From Nocardia terpenica (GTDB lineage: Bacteria > Actinomycetota > Actinomycetes > Mycobacteriales > Mycobacteriaceae), in assembly GCF_013186535.1 (NCBI RefSeq), contig NZ_JABMCZ010000002.1, forward strand, positions 744,001-808,000: a stretch of 64,000 nt of DNA, given 5' to 3'. Positions 1 to 8,935 of this stretch are shown one piece after another. A program made the translations under genes and the position numbers. The first letter of the stretch is position 1, and every line of letters begins with the position of its first letter. Below the pieces are notes generated by a model that saw only the letters and a program-made list of their open reading frames with translations, made no database searches and had not been told where the DNA came from.

Positions 1-326
1 GGCGCCATGTCCTCGACGACCAGCGCCCGCACCCGCTCGGGGTGGGCGGCGGCGAACATCCATCCGTGCAGGCCACCCATGGAGTGCCCGATCACCACCA
101 TCGGCTCGGCGATCCGGGCCACGGCCGCGGTGAGATCGGCGACGAACGCCTCGGTGGTCAACTCCGGCGGCGCCGGGCGCCCGTGCCCGGCGGCGTCGAA
201 GGAATACACCCGCCCGAACCCCCGCAACCACTCCACCTGCGCCCGCCAGGTCCGCGCACTACCCATCAGCCCGTGCAGTAGCAGAATCGGGTTACCTTTA
301 CCACCCTCGTCGTACAGCATCAGCAC
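1..326 (-). CDS. alpha/beta hydrolase, N-terminal part (runs off the left edge)
   Basis: The reading frame is open from a GTG at 326 (or ATG at 320) to the window edge, so only about the first 108 residues are seen. An oxyanion-loop HG motif lies in 'ILLLHGLMGSARTW' near residue 17, and the nucleophile elbow reads GHSMGG near residue 84. This is the alpha/beta hydrolase fold; the substrate is unknown. It is divergent from mhuD with a gap of about 30 bases. In M. tuberculosis a hydrolase (Rv3591c, from memory) occupies the same place beside mhuD, so this is probably the ortholog. No clear ribosome binding site distinguishes the two starts. Family certain, exact start uncertain. Confidence 0.8.
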   Translation of the reverse strand, partial: MLMLYDEGGKGNPILLLHGLMGSARTWRAQVEWLRGFGRVYSFDAAGHGRPAPPELTTEAFVADLTAAVARIAEPMVVIGHSMGGLHGWMFAAAHPERVRALVVEDMA

Positions 327-356
327 CGACAATACGGTCGGTATTAGCCTGGGCCC

Positions 357-674
357 ATGGCTGTTGTGAAGATCAATGCGATCGAGGTTCCCGAGGGGGC
401 GGGGCCGGAGTTGGAGAAGCGGTTCGCGCACCGGGCGCATGCGGTGGAGAATTCGCCCGGGTTTCTCGGGTTTCAGTTGCTCCGGCCGGTGGCGGGTGAG
501 AATCGGTACTTCGTTGTTACGCAGTGGGATTCGGAGGAGTCCTTTGCGGCGTGGCGGGACGGTCCGGCCGTCGCGGCGCATGCGGGCCAGGCCCGGCAGC
601 CGGTGGCGACCGGTTCGTCGCTGCTGGAATTCGAGGTCGTGCTGGACGTGGCGGGCGCGGCCAAGGACGGCTGA
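357..674 (+). CDS. mhuD: MhuD-type haem-degrading monooxygenase
   Basis: This is a 105-residue ferredoxin-like ABM-fold protein that closely matches M. tuberculosis MhuD (Rv3592) along its whole length as I remember it. MhuD binds haem and cleaves it to mycobilin and iron in the cytosol without releasing CO. The residues needed are all present: Asn7 (VVKINAIE), Trp66 (FAAWRDG) and the haem ligand His75 (VAAHAG). The ATG at 357 gives the family's usual length. It is divergent from the hydrolase on its left and converges with the GH65 gene on its right. The likely role is iron acquisition from haem. Confidence 0.95.
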   Translation: MAVVKINAIEVPEGAGPELEKRFAHRAHAVENSPGFLGFQLLRPVAGENRYFVVTQWDSEESFAAWRDGPAVAAHAGQARQPVATGSSLLEFEVVLDVAGAAKDG

Positions 675-692
675 GTCGCCGTTCGCCCGAGC

Positions 693-3422
693 CTATCCGG
701 GACGGGTAGCGACGTTCAGCTCTCGGATGCCGGGGCGGCCGTTCGGGTCCGCCGCCGACACATGGACGCGCACATAACGCGCGTACATCGGGTAGGCCAC
801 GGCACCGCCCTGCGTGAGTGACAGCGGCGTCCAGGTGCTGTTGTCGCGGGAGACGGAGACATCCCACGCGGCCGGGGCGGGGTCGGTCCACTGCGGGGCC
901 ACCCGCGTCACCGCCGCGACCGCCCCCAGGTCGACGGTCAGGTCGGCCCGGGAGGTGGCGGGCAGCCATTCGGTGCCGGAGTCGCCGTCGACGGCCGCCT
1001 CGGCGTAGTCGCCCGGCTGCTCGCTGCTCGCCGTCGCGGTCCGGCAGCGGGCCGCGTCGTCGGTCGGCGTCAGATCCGGTCGGCGCGTGGGCAATCGCAG
1101 CGACCGGCCCGAATCCACCTGCCGCACACCGGCGCTCGTCTCCACCGGGAGACTCGGCCCCGAGGTGAGCGTGACGGTGGTGTGCTCGGGTCCGGCGGCG
1201 ACGTCGAAAACGCGTCCCTGCCAGTGTATTCCGCGCACCGTAAGACCCTGTGCCAGCTGCGGCGGCAGCAGCGGGTCGAGCCGGACGCGATCATCGTAGA
1301 TGCGCAGGCCCAGTAGGCCGTTGGTGAACTCCTGCACGTATCCGCCCGCGAGCGTGGTGAAGTCGAAGGCGGGCGAACCGGCCAGCGGATCGGTGGCCCC
1401 GGCCTTCGATCCGCGCGCCTCGGCGAACTGGCCGAACGGCTCCCGCGCGAACGGGCGGGCGGATCGGTCCAGGTAGGTGCCGACCGAACAGCCGGGCTCG
1501 CCGCCCTGGGCGGCGTCGATGGCGTGCACCGAATCGGTCATGGCCGGGCCGTCGGGATCGGTGCGGGCGGCGTAGTAGTCCAGCGTCTTCGCCGCCACCT
1601 CCGGCGGCATCGGCCAGGCCAGCGGGTATTCCAGCAGCACGGTGTCGGCCTGTTTGATCTGCGATCCGCGATAGCCGTCGTACTGCAGATATACCCCGTT
1701 CGCCGGATCGAACGGCATGCGCAGGTGGTCGGCGACGGTATTCCAGGCGGGCGGGGCGGGCTGCCCGAGCACCCGCGCCGCGGCGGTGGCATTGCGAAGC
1801 GCCTCGGCGGCAACGCCGTTGGTGTACACGCCGTCGTCGACGCCGTTGCTGTACTCGTCCGGCCCGGCCACATTGCGGATGGAGTAGCTGCCGTCCGGGT
1901 TCGGGGTCGCCCGCGCCGCCCAGAATTCGGCGAGATTCGACACGATCGGCCAGATCCGGGTGCGCAGGTAGTCGGTGTCCCTGGTGGCCAGGTAGTACTG
2001 CCAGGCCGCGAGCGACACATCGCCCTGCAGATGGATCTGGGTGAGGCAGTGCGGCGGCGACCAGCTGTGGCAGTCGGTCCACAGGTCGCCGGTGGCCGCG
2101 CTGGTCCACGGGTAGAACGCGCCCGGATAGCCGAGTCGCTTCGCATTCTCCTGCGCGGCGGGCAGTGTGCGGTAGCGGTAGTCGACGACCGAGCGCGCCA
2201 GGGTGGGCGCGAGTTGCAGCAGCCCCGGATACATCCAGATGTCGGCGTCCCAGAAGATCAGGCCACCGTAGTTGTCGCTGCTCAGCCCGGTCGGGGAAAT
2301 GCTGTTGTCCTGCTGCGGATTCGACGCGGAGTACAGCGAGTACAGCGCGCCGCGCGCCCAGCGCTGCACGTCCGGCTTACCCGGTGTCTCGATATCGGAT
2401 GCCCACAGCGCGCGCCACGCCTTGCCCTGGGCGGCAAGGAGATTCGGCCACCCCTGTGCGGCGGCCCGGTGTGCGGCGTCGAGCGCGGCTCGGGCGGGAT
2501 CGGGGGCGGTCAGCGCGGTGTCGACGCCGACGAATTTGGTGAATTCGTACGGCTTTCCGGGTGTCACGTCCAGTGCCGCCCGCTGGGTCGTGCTCGCCGG
2601 TTCCGCGTGCTGCTGTACCCGCGCGCCGGGCGCGGTCAGCGTGGCGGCGATGTCGCCGACGACATTCGTTGCCTTGGTGCGGAATTCGAGGGTCTGGGTG
2701 GCGGGGGCGGAGGTGGTGGCGCCGACCGGGTCGAGACGGCGGGCGCCCGCGTGGTCGAGCAGGTCGGTGACGGTGAGCTGCCCGGCCCAGTGCGGCGTGA
2801 CGGTCAGGTGCACGGCGGCCGCGTGCTGATCGGCGCGGTCGGCGAGCACGTCGTAGGTCAGGTCGGTGGCGCGGCCGTCGCGGGTCGTCCAGGTCAGTGC
2901 GGTGCGGACCATTCCGCAGCGCAGGAACTCGGTCTGCCGGAAGTTCGTCACCTGTCCGGACGGCGTTGTCGGCGAATAGGTTTCCGCGCCCACGCCGACC
3001 AGCAGCGTGGACCAGTTCGGCACCGCCGCGGCCACCGTCAGCCCGTCGGCGACCGCCGGGTCGCGCCCGTACAGCCCGGCCACGAAGGCCCCGTCGAACC
3101 GCGGCGTGTACAGCGGCCAGCCGGTCCGCTCCCCCGTCTCCAGGTAGCCCGCGCCCGCGGGCGGCACCCGCAGGCCGAGGTAGCCGTTGCCGACGAACGG
3201 ATGCTGGTCGTAGGTCGCGGCGTAGTTCGTCGAGAACGGGGCCCAGTCGGAGCGTTCGGAGATCTCGTCGCCCAGGCAGGCCGCCGCCCGGGCCTGGCCA
3301 CCCTGCTCGGGCCGCACCGCGACCGCGATCGCGACAACCACCACCACGGCCACGAGCGCCGCGACGACACCGATCACCAGCCGGGAGGGCCTACCGATCC
3401 GTGGTCGCGCAGCGGAAGACAT
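693..3422 (-). CDS. secreted or membrane-anchored GH65 (acid trehalase-like) glycoside hydrolase with discoidin domain
   Basis: This 909-residue protein starts with a short basic segment and a hydrophobic stretch at about residues 15-36, which is a signal peptide or anchor. The body is glycoside hydrolase family 65 (trehalase, kojibiose and maltose phosphorylase relatives). The conserved WDADIWMYP core is at about residue 385, and the catalytic-acid motif GPDEYSNG is at about residue 520. The last ~140 residues (from CRTATASSEQPG) form an F5/8 type C (discoidin, CBM32-like) module. Export plus a carbohydrate-binding module suggests cleavage of extracellular trehalose or a similar alpha-glucoside rather than cytosolic phosphorolysis. 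The substrate is inferred, not shown. It has no operon partner. Confidence 0.85.
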   Translation of the reverse strand: MSSAARPRIGRPSRLVIGVVAALVAVVVVVAIAVAVRPEQGGQARAAACLGDEISERSDWAPFSTNYAATYDQHPFVGNGYLGLRVPPAGAGYLETGERTGWPLYTPRFDGAFVAGLYGRDPAVADGLTVAAAVPNWSTLLVGVGAETYSPTTPSGQVTNFRQTEFLRCGMVRTALTWTTRDGRATDLTYDVLADRADQHAAAVHLTVTPHWAGQLTVTDLLDHAGARRLDPVGATTSAPATQTLEFRTKATNVVGDIAATLTAPGARVQQHAEPASTTQRAALDVTPGKPYEFTKFVGVDTALTAPDPARAALDAAHRAAAQGWPNLLAAQGKAWRALWASDIETPGKPDVQRWARGALYSLYSASNPQQDNSISPTGLSSDNYGGLIFWDADIWMYPGLLQLAPTLARSVVDYRYRTLPAAQENAKRLGYPGAFYPWTSAATGDLWTDCHSWSPPHCLTQIHLQGDVSLAAWQYYLATRDTDYLRTRIWPIVSNLAEFWAARATPNPDGSYSIRNVAGPDEYSNGVDDGVYTNGVAAEALRNATAAARVLGQPAPPAWNTVADHLRMPFDPANGVYLQYDGYRGSQIKQADTVLLEYPLAWPMPPEVAAKTLDYYAARTDPDGPAMTDSVHAIDAAQGGEPGCSVGTYLDRSARPFAREPFGQFAEARGSKAGATDPLAGSPAFDFTTLAGGYVQEFTNGLLGLRIYDDRVRLDPLLPPQLAQGLTVRGIHWQGRVFDVAAGPEHTTVTLTSGPSLPVETSAGVRQVDSGRSLRLPTRRPDLTPTDDAARCRTATASSEQPGDYAEAAVDGDSGTEWLPATSRADLTVDLGAVAAVTRVAPQWTDPAPAAWDVSVSRDNSTWTPLSLTQGGAVAYPMYARYVRVHVSAADPNGRPGIRELNVATRPG

Positions 3423-3531
3423 GGTCGCCAGGGTGCCACAGACAAACCGGTCGGCGCGAGACGTGGAATCCCCCGGGGAGGAATCGCCGGTGGGCGATGA
3501 CGCGGCGGGCGAACGGCGAGCGAACGAATCA

Positions 3532-3561
3532 CGGTCGGGCTCGGCACCCCGGGCCCGACCG
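3532..3561 (-). terminator. probable terminator downstream of osmC
   Basis: A perfect 9-bp inverted repeat (CGGTCGGGC at 3532-3540, GCCCGACCG at 3553-3561) with a 12-base loop lies 20 bases past the osmC stop codon. No U-tract follows, as is usual in actinobacteria. Confidence 0.55.
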
Positions 3562-3580
3562 CGTTACTTCAGTGGAGTGC

Positions 3581-4024
3581 TCAGCCCTCGAATGTGGCGT
3601 CGAGTTCGATGGTGCCGACGCCCGCGAGGGCCTTGCTGATCGGGCAGCCCGCCTTGGCGGCCTCGGCGGCGGTCTGGAACGCGGCCGCGTCGATGCCGCT
3701 GGCCTTGCCGCGCACGGTCAGCTTGATGGTCGAGATGTGGAAGCCGCCGGCCGGGTCCGGACCGAGCGTCACGTCGGCGTTCACGTCCAGGCTCTGCACG
3801 GTGCCACCGGCATTGCCGATCTGCGCCGAGAGCGCCATGGCGTAGCAGGAGGAATGCGCGGCGGCGATGAGCTCCTCCGGGCTGGTGGTGCCGTCGGCGG
3901 AGTCGGCGGTGCGCTTCGGGAACGACACGTCGAACTTGCCGACGCCCGAGCTGGCCAGCTCGACCTGGCCGGAGCCGTCCTGCAGTCCTCCGGTCCAGGC
4001 GGTCCGGGCGGTACGTGTGGGCAT
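3581..4024 (-). CDS. osmC: OsmC/Ohr family peroxiredoxin
   Basis: This 147-residue cytosolic thiol peroxidase reduces organic hydroperoxides. The two catalytic cysteines of the family are present: Cys60 in AAHSSCYAMAL and Cys127 in KAGCPISKAL. The start MPTRTARTAW and full length match OsmC of mycobacteria. The gene stands alone, with a hairpin downstream and an upstream gap of 165 bases before the ABC permease stop. That gap holds a weaker CACCCC/GGGGTG dyad near 4095-4122. OsmC rather than Ohr is judged from the PEELIAAAHSSCY context. Confidence 0.9.
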   Translation of the reverse strand: MPTRTARTAWTGGLQDGSGQVELASSGVGKFDVSFPKRTADSADGTTSPEELIAAAHSSCYAMALSAQIGNAGGTVQSLDVNADVTLGPDPAGGFHISTIKLTVRGKASGIDAAAFQTAAEAAKAGCPISKALAGVGTIELDATFEG

Positions 4025-4189
4025 CGCTGTCCTTTCTCAGTGGGATAGGGTCGCCGTCGCGATCGAACCTACCCGCTGGAGCCGTTCGCCCCCACCCCTT
4101 CGCGGCGAGGAGAGGGGGTGCCAGGGGGCCGGACGCGAGCGCACCGCCCGCGTGACGATCTCGCGAGCGGTGTCGTATCCGCTTGTCCC

Positions 4190-5041
4190 TCACACCATGT
4201 CGCGGGTGCGGAGCAGCCACACCGTGGTGGCGGCGAAGACCACCAGGTAGCCCGCGAGTAGCGCGAACGAGGCGGGCCGCGACAGGATGTCGAGGACGCC
4301 GGGCGTCGCCGATCCCTCGACCGTGCGCATCGCGCCCGCCAGGGAACCGGCGGCGGTGCCGGGCAGGTGGTCGGTGATCGCGCGGATCGGCGAGAAGATC
4401 GCCGCCACCCCGCGCAGCAGGTTCTCCACCACCAGCACCCACACCAGCCCCAGTCCCACGGCGAGGGCCGGTCCGCGGGCCAGCGCGCCGATCAGCGCCC
4501 CCGCCAGCGTCCACATGCCGAGAATGGCCGTGCCCGTGACGATTCCGAGCAGGACGCGACTCGCCGACGGCAGCGCGAGCGACTGGTGCTGCACCACACC
4601 GATCACCGCCGCCACCCCGGTGTCCACCACGAATGCCGCGCACACCAGCCCGACCACCACGACCGCCAGCGCCACCACGGTGCCCCCCACCACACTCACC
4701 CGCGACGGCCCCTGGGTGAACACCGTCTTCCAGGTACCCCACCCGTACCCGCTCCCCACCGCGAGCGCCCCCAGCACCAGAATCAGCGCCCCACCGAACA
4801 TCGCCATCCCCTGCGTGAACACCTCCGGCACCGCCCCCGGCAGCATCTGCCGCAACAACAGATCCCGCGGCAGCCCATTGGACATCCGCGTCCCCGACCC
4901 GGTCGTAAACGCCAAATAATTGAACAGATAGGCGAACACAAGATTCAACAGAATCCACGTCCCCAACAAAATCCACATGGCAGGCCACTTCCCCAGCCGA
5001 ACCAATTCCGCCCGCCCACAAGCCAACAAATCCCGCATCAC
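4190..5041 (-). CDS. ABC-2 type exporter permease
   Basis: This 283-residue polytopic membrane protein has about six hydrophobic segments, the first being MWILLGTWILLNLVFAYLF, a long extracellular loop, and a cluster of five between about residues 70 and 280. It is the membrane half of the exporter whose ATPase lies immediately upstream. The ATPase stop overlaps this start (GTGATG; GTG at 5041 or ATG at 5038), so the two are translationally coupled. The divergent histidine kinase/response regulator pair probably controls it. The substrate cannot be told from sequence; antimicrobial or drug export is the common role of this arrangement. Confidence 0.85.
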   Translation of the reverse strand: MMRDLLACGRAELVRLGKWPAMWILLGTWILLNLVFAYLFNYLAFTTGSGTRMSNGLPRDLLLRQMLPGAVPEVFTQGMAMFGGALILVLGALAVGSGYGWGTWKTVFTQGPSRVSVVGGTVVALAVVVVGLVCAAFVVDTGVAAVIGVVQHQSLALPSASRVLLGIVTGTAILGMWTLAGALIGALARGPALAVGLGLVWVLVVENLLRGVAAIFSPIRAITDHLPGTAAGSLAGAMRTVEGSATPGVLDILSRPASFALLAGYLVVFAATTVWLLRTRDMV

Positions 5042-6048
5042 GCCACCACCTTCCGCGCTGTCTCATGCTGTGCCCCCGAAACCCCCGATCCCGGCACACC
5101 CCCACTCCCTGGCCCCGGCACACCCCCACTCCCCGGCCCCGGCACGCTTTTGGCCGGGGCCTCCTCCGTCATCTCGAAAAACGCTTCCTCCAGCGACTTT
5201 TCATCGGTGCGCAGTTCCAAGAGGTCGGCGCCGGACTCGATCACCGCGCGGGCGAGTCGCGGTGCCGTTGCCGCATCGGCGTCGACTCTGATACCGGCGG
5301 CGGTGAGTAGGGCGGAGTGGTCGCCTACTACGCGGCGGATCGCGGGGTAGGCCAGCTCCGGCGGTTCGGCGCGGACGAACAGGGTTGCCGCGCCGCGCAA
5401 TTCGGTCACCGTGGATTCGGTGAGGAGGCGGCCCCGGGAGATGACGCCGACGCGGTCGCAGATTTCCTGCACCTCGCTGAGCAGGTGGCTGGACAGCACC
5501 ACGGTGTGCCCGTCGGCGGCGAGTCCGGTGATGAGGGCGCGCATCTCGGCCATTCCGGCCGGATCGAGGCCGTTCGTGGGTTCGTCGAGGATCAGCAGGT
5601 CGGGGGTGCCGAGCAGGGCGACGGCGACGCCGAGGCGCTGCTTCATGCCGAGCGAGTAGGTGCGGAACTTGTCGTCGGCGCGGTCGGACAGGCCGACCCG
5701 CCGCAGGGCCTCGGTCACGTCGGCGGCCGAGCAGCCGCGATAGCGGGCCAGTACCAGTAGGTTGTCGCGGCCGGACAGGTACGGGTAGAAGCCGGGGCCC
5801 TCGATGAGCACGCCGATGCGGCGCGTGACGGCCGGATCGCCGGGGCGCCCGCCGAGCACCGTTGCGGTGCCCGATGTCGGCCGGATCAGGCCGACCAGCA
5901 TGCGCAGCGTGGTGGTCTTGCCCGCGCCGTTGGGGCCTAGGAAGCCGTAGATCTCGCCCGCGTGGACCGTCATGGCGACCGCGTCGACGGCGGTGTGCGA
6001 GCCGTATCGTTTGGTCAGCGCATCGGTGACCACAATCGAACCGTTCAT
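5038..6048 (-). CDS. ABC exporter ATP-binding protein with C-terminal Pro-Gly repeat tail
   Basis: This 336-residue ATPase carries Walker A GPNGAGKTTT near residue 40, signature YSLGMKQRL near 133, and Walker B LLILDEPTNGLDP near 153. It is a CcmA/DrrA-type nucleotide-binding subunit. The ATG at 6048 places MNGSIVVTDALTKRYG at the family's usual start; the frame stays open further upstream but runs into the divergent kinase promoter. The odd part is the tail: after the normal end (LEEAFFEMTEE) come PAKSVPGPGSGG and two more octapeptide units encoded by a 24-bp DNA repeat, then about a dozen residues. The tail has no counterpart in ordinary family members and shares its DNA unit with the Ser/Thr kinase gene at 36.1-38.9 kb. 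Confidence 0.93.
   Translation of the reverse strand: MNGSIVVTDALTKRYGSHTAVDAVAMTVHAGEIYGFLGPNGAGKTTTLRMLVGLIRPTSGTATVLGGRPGDPAVTRRIGVLIEGPGFYPYLSGRDNLLVLARYRGCSAADVTEALRRVGLSDRADDKFRTYSLGMKQRLGVAVALLGTPDLLILDEPTNGLDPAGMAEMRALITGLAADGHTVVLSSHLLSEVQEICDRVGVISRGRLLTESTVTELRGAATLFVRAEPPELAYPAIRRVVGDHSALLTAAGIRVDADAATAPRLARAVIESGADLLELRTDEKSLEEAFFEMTEEAPAKSVPGPGSGGVPGPGSGGVPGSGVSGAQHETARKVVA
5090..5159. repeat. short 24-bp tandem array ending in a REP-like palindrome (copy 1)
   Basis: Units start at 5090, 5114 and 5138, giving an exact 24-bp period (consensus beginning CCCGGCACACCCCCACTCCC). The third unit turns into the palindrome CCCCGGC (5137-5143), loop ACGCTTTTG, GCCGGGG (5153-5159). On the minus strand the array is read in frame as PGPGSGGV units at the C-terminus of the ABC ATPase. 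The same palindrome recurs at 38649-38675 and 41920-41944. Confidence 0.85.
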
Positions 6049-6174
6049 GGCATCGAGCCTGCGCCCGAGCCCGGGGAAACGCATCGGCCGACCGGCGCGA
6101 TCCGGCATACGTATCCGGACGTAATTCGCGGCGCGTGCGCCCCGCCGCCGGGCCGGCGGCGTTACCGTTCGGAG

Positions 6175-7392
6175 GTGACGTCGACGGCGCGGCCCTGCGG
6201 CCGGGATCTGCTGGTGGCGGCCGTCGTGGCCGCCGCGCAGCTGGTCGGCGGGCACGCGGCCAACCGCTTCGCCCTGGCGCACGGCGTGGCCGGGGTGCGC
6301 CCGGTCGACGGGCTCGGCTACGCGCTGCTGCTGGCCGGTCCGCTGGTGCTGGTGCTGCGCCGGGCCTATCCGCGGGCCGTGTTCTTCACCGTGCTGGCGA
6401 TCGCGGTCGGCTACCTGTTCGCCGACTACGGCTACGGTCCGGTGTTCGTCTCGCTGATCGTCGCCTTCCTCACCGCCGCGACCCGCGTATCGCGCTGGTA
6501 CACCTACCCGTTCGTGCCGGTCGGCTACGCGCTGATGGTGTGGCCGGTGCCCGCGCTGCGCGGGCGCCCCGCCGAAAGCTGGCAATTAGCAGGGCTTTTC
6601 GCGTGGCTGTGCGTGCTGGTCGCGGTCGCCGAGGGGGTGCGGCAGCGGCGCGCGGTGGTGGTGGCCCGGCGGCAGCGCGCCGAGGCCGCGCGCCGCAATC
6701 GGGAGGCCGAGCGCGCCCGCGAGCTGGCCGAACGCGAACAGCACGCCACCGAGGAGCGGCTCGCGATCGCCCGGGACCTGCACGATGTGCTCGCGCACAG
6801 CCTGTCGGTGATCAATGTGCAGTCCTCGGTCGCGCTGGAACTGTTCGACCGCAGGCCGGAGCAGGCCGCGACCGCGCTGGCGGCGATCAAGACGGTCAGC
6901 CGGGACGCGCTCGGCGAGGTGCACGCGCTGCTGCACTCGCTGCGCGCGGGCGCGGAAAACGGTGTGGCGCCGACCAGTCCGACGGTCGGCATCACCGATC
7001 TGGACACCCTGCTCGGGCCCGCCCGCACGGCCGGGCTGGCGGTGCGGGCCGTCGTGCGGGGCACGCCGCAGCGGCTGCCCGCGGTGGTGGACGGCGCGGC
7101 CGCGCGCATCGCGCAGGAGGCGCTGACCAATGTGCTGCGGCACGCGCCCGGCGCCGAAGCCGTTGTCACCGTGGAGTATTCGCCCGACGCGCTGATCGTC
7201 ACGGTCGACAACGAGCGGCCGCCGAATGCTCCACAGCCGTCCACAACCGTGGGCGGCAACGGAATTGCGGGCATGCGGGAGCGGGCGCACGCGCTCGGCG
7301 GCGCCGTAACGACCGGGCCGCGGGCCGACGGCGGCTTCCACGTCGGCGCGCGGCTCCCGCTCCGGACCGACCTCACGCAGGAGAACCGATGA
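6175..7392 (+). CDS. two-component sensor histidine kinase (NarL/DesK type)
   Basis: This is a 405-residue membrane kinase. Residues 1-150 carry about five hydrophobic segments. A coiled region rich in Arg, Glu and Ala leads to the HisKA_3 motif (IARDLHDVLAHSLS, phospho-acceptor His near residue 203). The HATPase_c domain follows, with an N-box AQEALTNVLRHA and a G-box NGIAGMRERA. GTG at 6175 is chosen because earlier in-frame starts would run into the divergent ABC genes. Its TGA overlaps the ATG of the response regulator. Together they form a signalling pair probably controlling the divergent exporter. The stimulus is unknown. Confidence 0.9.
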   Translation: MTSTARPCGRDLLVAAVVAAAQLVGGHAANRFALAHGVAGVRPVDGLGYALLLAGPLVLVLRRAYPRAVFFTVLAIAVGYLFADYGYGPVFVSLIVAFLTAATRVSRWYTYPFVPVGYALMVWPVPALRGRPAESWQLAGLFAWLCVLVAVAEGVRQRRAVVVARRQRAEAARRNREAERARELAEREQHATEERLAIARDLHDVLAHSLSVINVQSSVALELFDRRPEQAATALAAIKTVSRDALGEVHALLHSLRAGAENGVAPTSPTVGITDLDTLLGPARTAGLAVRAVVRGTPQRLPAVVDGAAARIAQEALTNVLRHAPGAEAVVTVEYSPDALIVTVDNERPPNAPQPSTTVGGNGIAGMRERAHALGGAVTTGPRADGGFHVGARLPLRTDLTQENR

Positions 7393-8063
7393 CCGACGAC
7401 CGCGCCGTCCGGGTGCTGGTGGCCGACGATCAGGCGCTGGTGCGCGGCGGCTTCGTCGCGCTGCTGGACGCGCAGGACGGCATCGAGGTGGTCGGCGAGG
7501 CCGACAACGGCCAGCAGGCACTCCTGATGACCCGCGAGCTGATCCCGGACGTGGTGCTGATGGACATCCGAATGCCGGTGCTGGACGGCCTGTGCGCGAC
7601 CCGGCTCATCGCCGAGGACGCCCGGCTGGCCGGGGTCAAGGTGGTCGTGCTGACCACCTTCGAGCTGGACGAGTACGTCTTCGAGGCAATGCGTTCGGGC
7701 GCAACGGGTTTCCTGGTCAAACACACCGAGCCCGCCGACCTGGTCCGCGCGGTGCGCGTGGTGGCGGCCGGTGACGCCCTGCTGTCCCCCAGCGTGACCC
7801 GCCGCCTGGTGGCCGAATTCGCCTCCCGCGCAAAGCCCGCCCCCACCGCCGCCCTCTCCGCACTCACCGACCGCGAACGCGAGGTCATGACCCTGGTAGC
7901 CGAGGGCCTCACCAACGCCGAAATAGCCGAACGCCTGTTCCTGAGCCCCGCCACCGCCCGCACCCACGTCAGCCGAATCCTGCTCAAACTCGCCGCCCGC
8001 GACCGCACCCAGCTGGTCGTCATGGCCTACGAATCCGGCCTGGTACGACCGGGCTGGCAGTAG
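7389..8063 (+). CDS. NarL/FixJ family response regulator
   Basis: This 224-residue regulator has a receiver domain (residues ~7-122) with acidic pocket ADD near residue 13, phospho-acceptor Asp59 in VVLMDIRMPVLDG, and the conserved Lys in FLVKHTEP. A LuxR-type HTH covers residues ~155-215 (LTDREREVMTLVAEGLTNAEIAERL). The ATG overlaps the kinase stop by ATGA, so this is its cognate regulator. It probably binds the intergenic region 6049-6174 between the ABC exporter and the kinase gene. Confidence 0.94.
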   Translation: MTDDRAVRVLVADDQALVRGGFVALLDAQDGIEVVGEADNGQQALLMTRELIPDVVLMDIRMPVLDGLCATRLIAEDARLAGVKVVVLTTFELDEYVFEAMRSGATGFLVKHTEPADLVRAVRVVAAGDALLSPSVTRRLVAEFASRAKPAPTAALSALTDREREVMTLVAEGLTNAEIAERLFLSPATARTHVSRILLKLAARDRTQLVVMAYESGLVRPGWQ

Positions 8064-8140
8064 ACATACGCGTCGAGACGTACGGCAGATGTCGCGTCGG
8101 TGCCGATGTCTCCGGGCGAGGGGTGGCGGAGGGTGGAGGA

Positions 8141-8935
8141 ATGAGAACGGATATTCGTTTCGGGGCGATCGTGGTTCCGCGGGCGGGCTGGGTCCGCGCG
8201 GTGCGGGCCGTGGAGGAGCAGGGCATTCATACGCTGCTGCTGCCGGACACACTGCGCACCGCGTCCCCGTTCCCGGCGCTGGCGGCCGCGGCGGCGGTGA
8301 CGAGCACGCTGCGGCTGCGGCCGAACGTGCTCGCCGTCCCGCTGCGCACGCCCGCGGCGGTGGTGCGGGAAACGGCTGCGCTGCAACTGCTTTCCGACGG
8401 TCGTTTCGAACTCGGCCTGGGCCTGGGCCGCCCGGACGCCGAGGCGGAGGCCGAACGACTGGGCATGGCATGGGGATCGGGCGCGGATCGTCGGCGCGCG
8501 CTGGCCGATACCGTGAAAGCCGTTCGCGCGGAGGTCGATCCGGCGCCGGCCGTCATGGTCGCCGCCAGCGGGCCGCGCACCCTCACCGCCGCAGCCGAAT
8601 TCGCGGACCGCTTCATGGCCGCCCTGCCGCCGTTCGCCACCGAGCCGCAGCTGGCCACGCTGGTCGGCGTGGTCCGCGACCACACCGATCGCCCAATTCC
8701 GTTCACCCACACCGTGGTCGGCATCGGCGATCGACTCTCACCGTTCCTGGGCTCGGCATTCGGGATGCGGATCGAGGATGTTCGGGCCGTCGGAGGGGTC
8801 GGCCTGCTTCCCGAGGATCCGGTGGCGGCGGCCGACCAATTGCGGCGCTGGAACGAGCAATACGGCATCGACGAGATCGTGGTGCCCGAGGACCTGCTGG
8901 CCGAGTTGGCGCCGGTGCGGCATCAAATGCGCTGA
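8141..8935 (+). CDS. luciferase-like (LLM class) flavin-dependent oxidoreductase
   Basis: This 264-residue TIM-barrel protein of the bacterial luciferase/F420 or FMN monooxygenase family has the typical blocks LLLPDTLRTASPFPALAAAA, LRLRPNVLAVPLR and LQLLSDGRFELGLGLGR. The ATG at 8141 is preceded directly by GGAGGA; the in-frame ATG 18 bases upstream lacks a site and is rejected. Its 3' end overlaps the convergent PhyH-type gene by 13 bases. The family uses FMN or F420, but neither cofactor nor substrate can be assigned from the sequence. Confidence 0.85.
   Translation: MRTDIRFGAIVVPRAGWVRAVRAVEEQGIHTLLLPDTLRTASPFPALAAAAAVTSTLRLRPNVLAVPLRTPAAVVRETAALQLLSDGRFELGLGLGRPDAEAEAERLGMAWGSGADRRRALADTVKAVRAEVDPAPAVMVAASGPRTLTAAAEFADRFMAALPPFATEPQLATLVGVVRDHTDRPIPFTHTVVGIGDRLSPFLGSAFGMRIEDVRAVGGVGLLPEDPVAAADQLRRWNEQYGIDEIVVPEDLLAELAPVRHQMR

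Noticed and set aside
4085..4125. Terminator after the ABC permease gene (CACCCC...GGGGTG)
   Set aside because: The arms are only six to seven bases with a long loop and interruptions; too weak to list as a feature.
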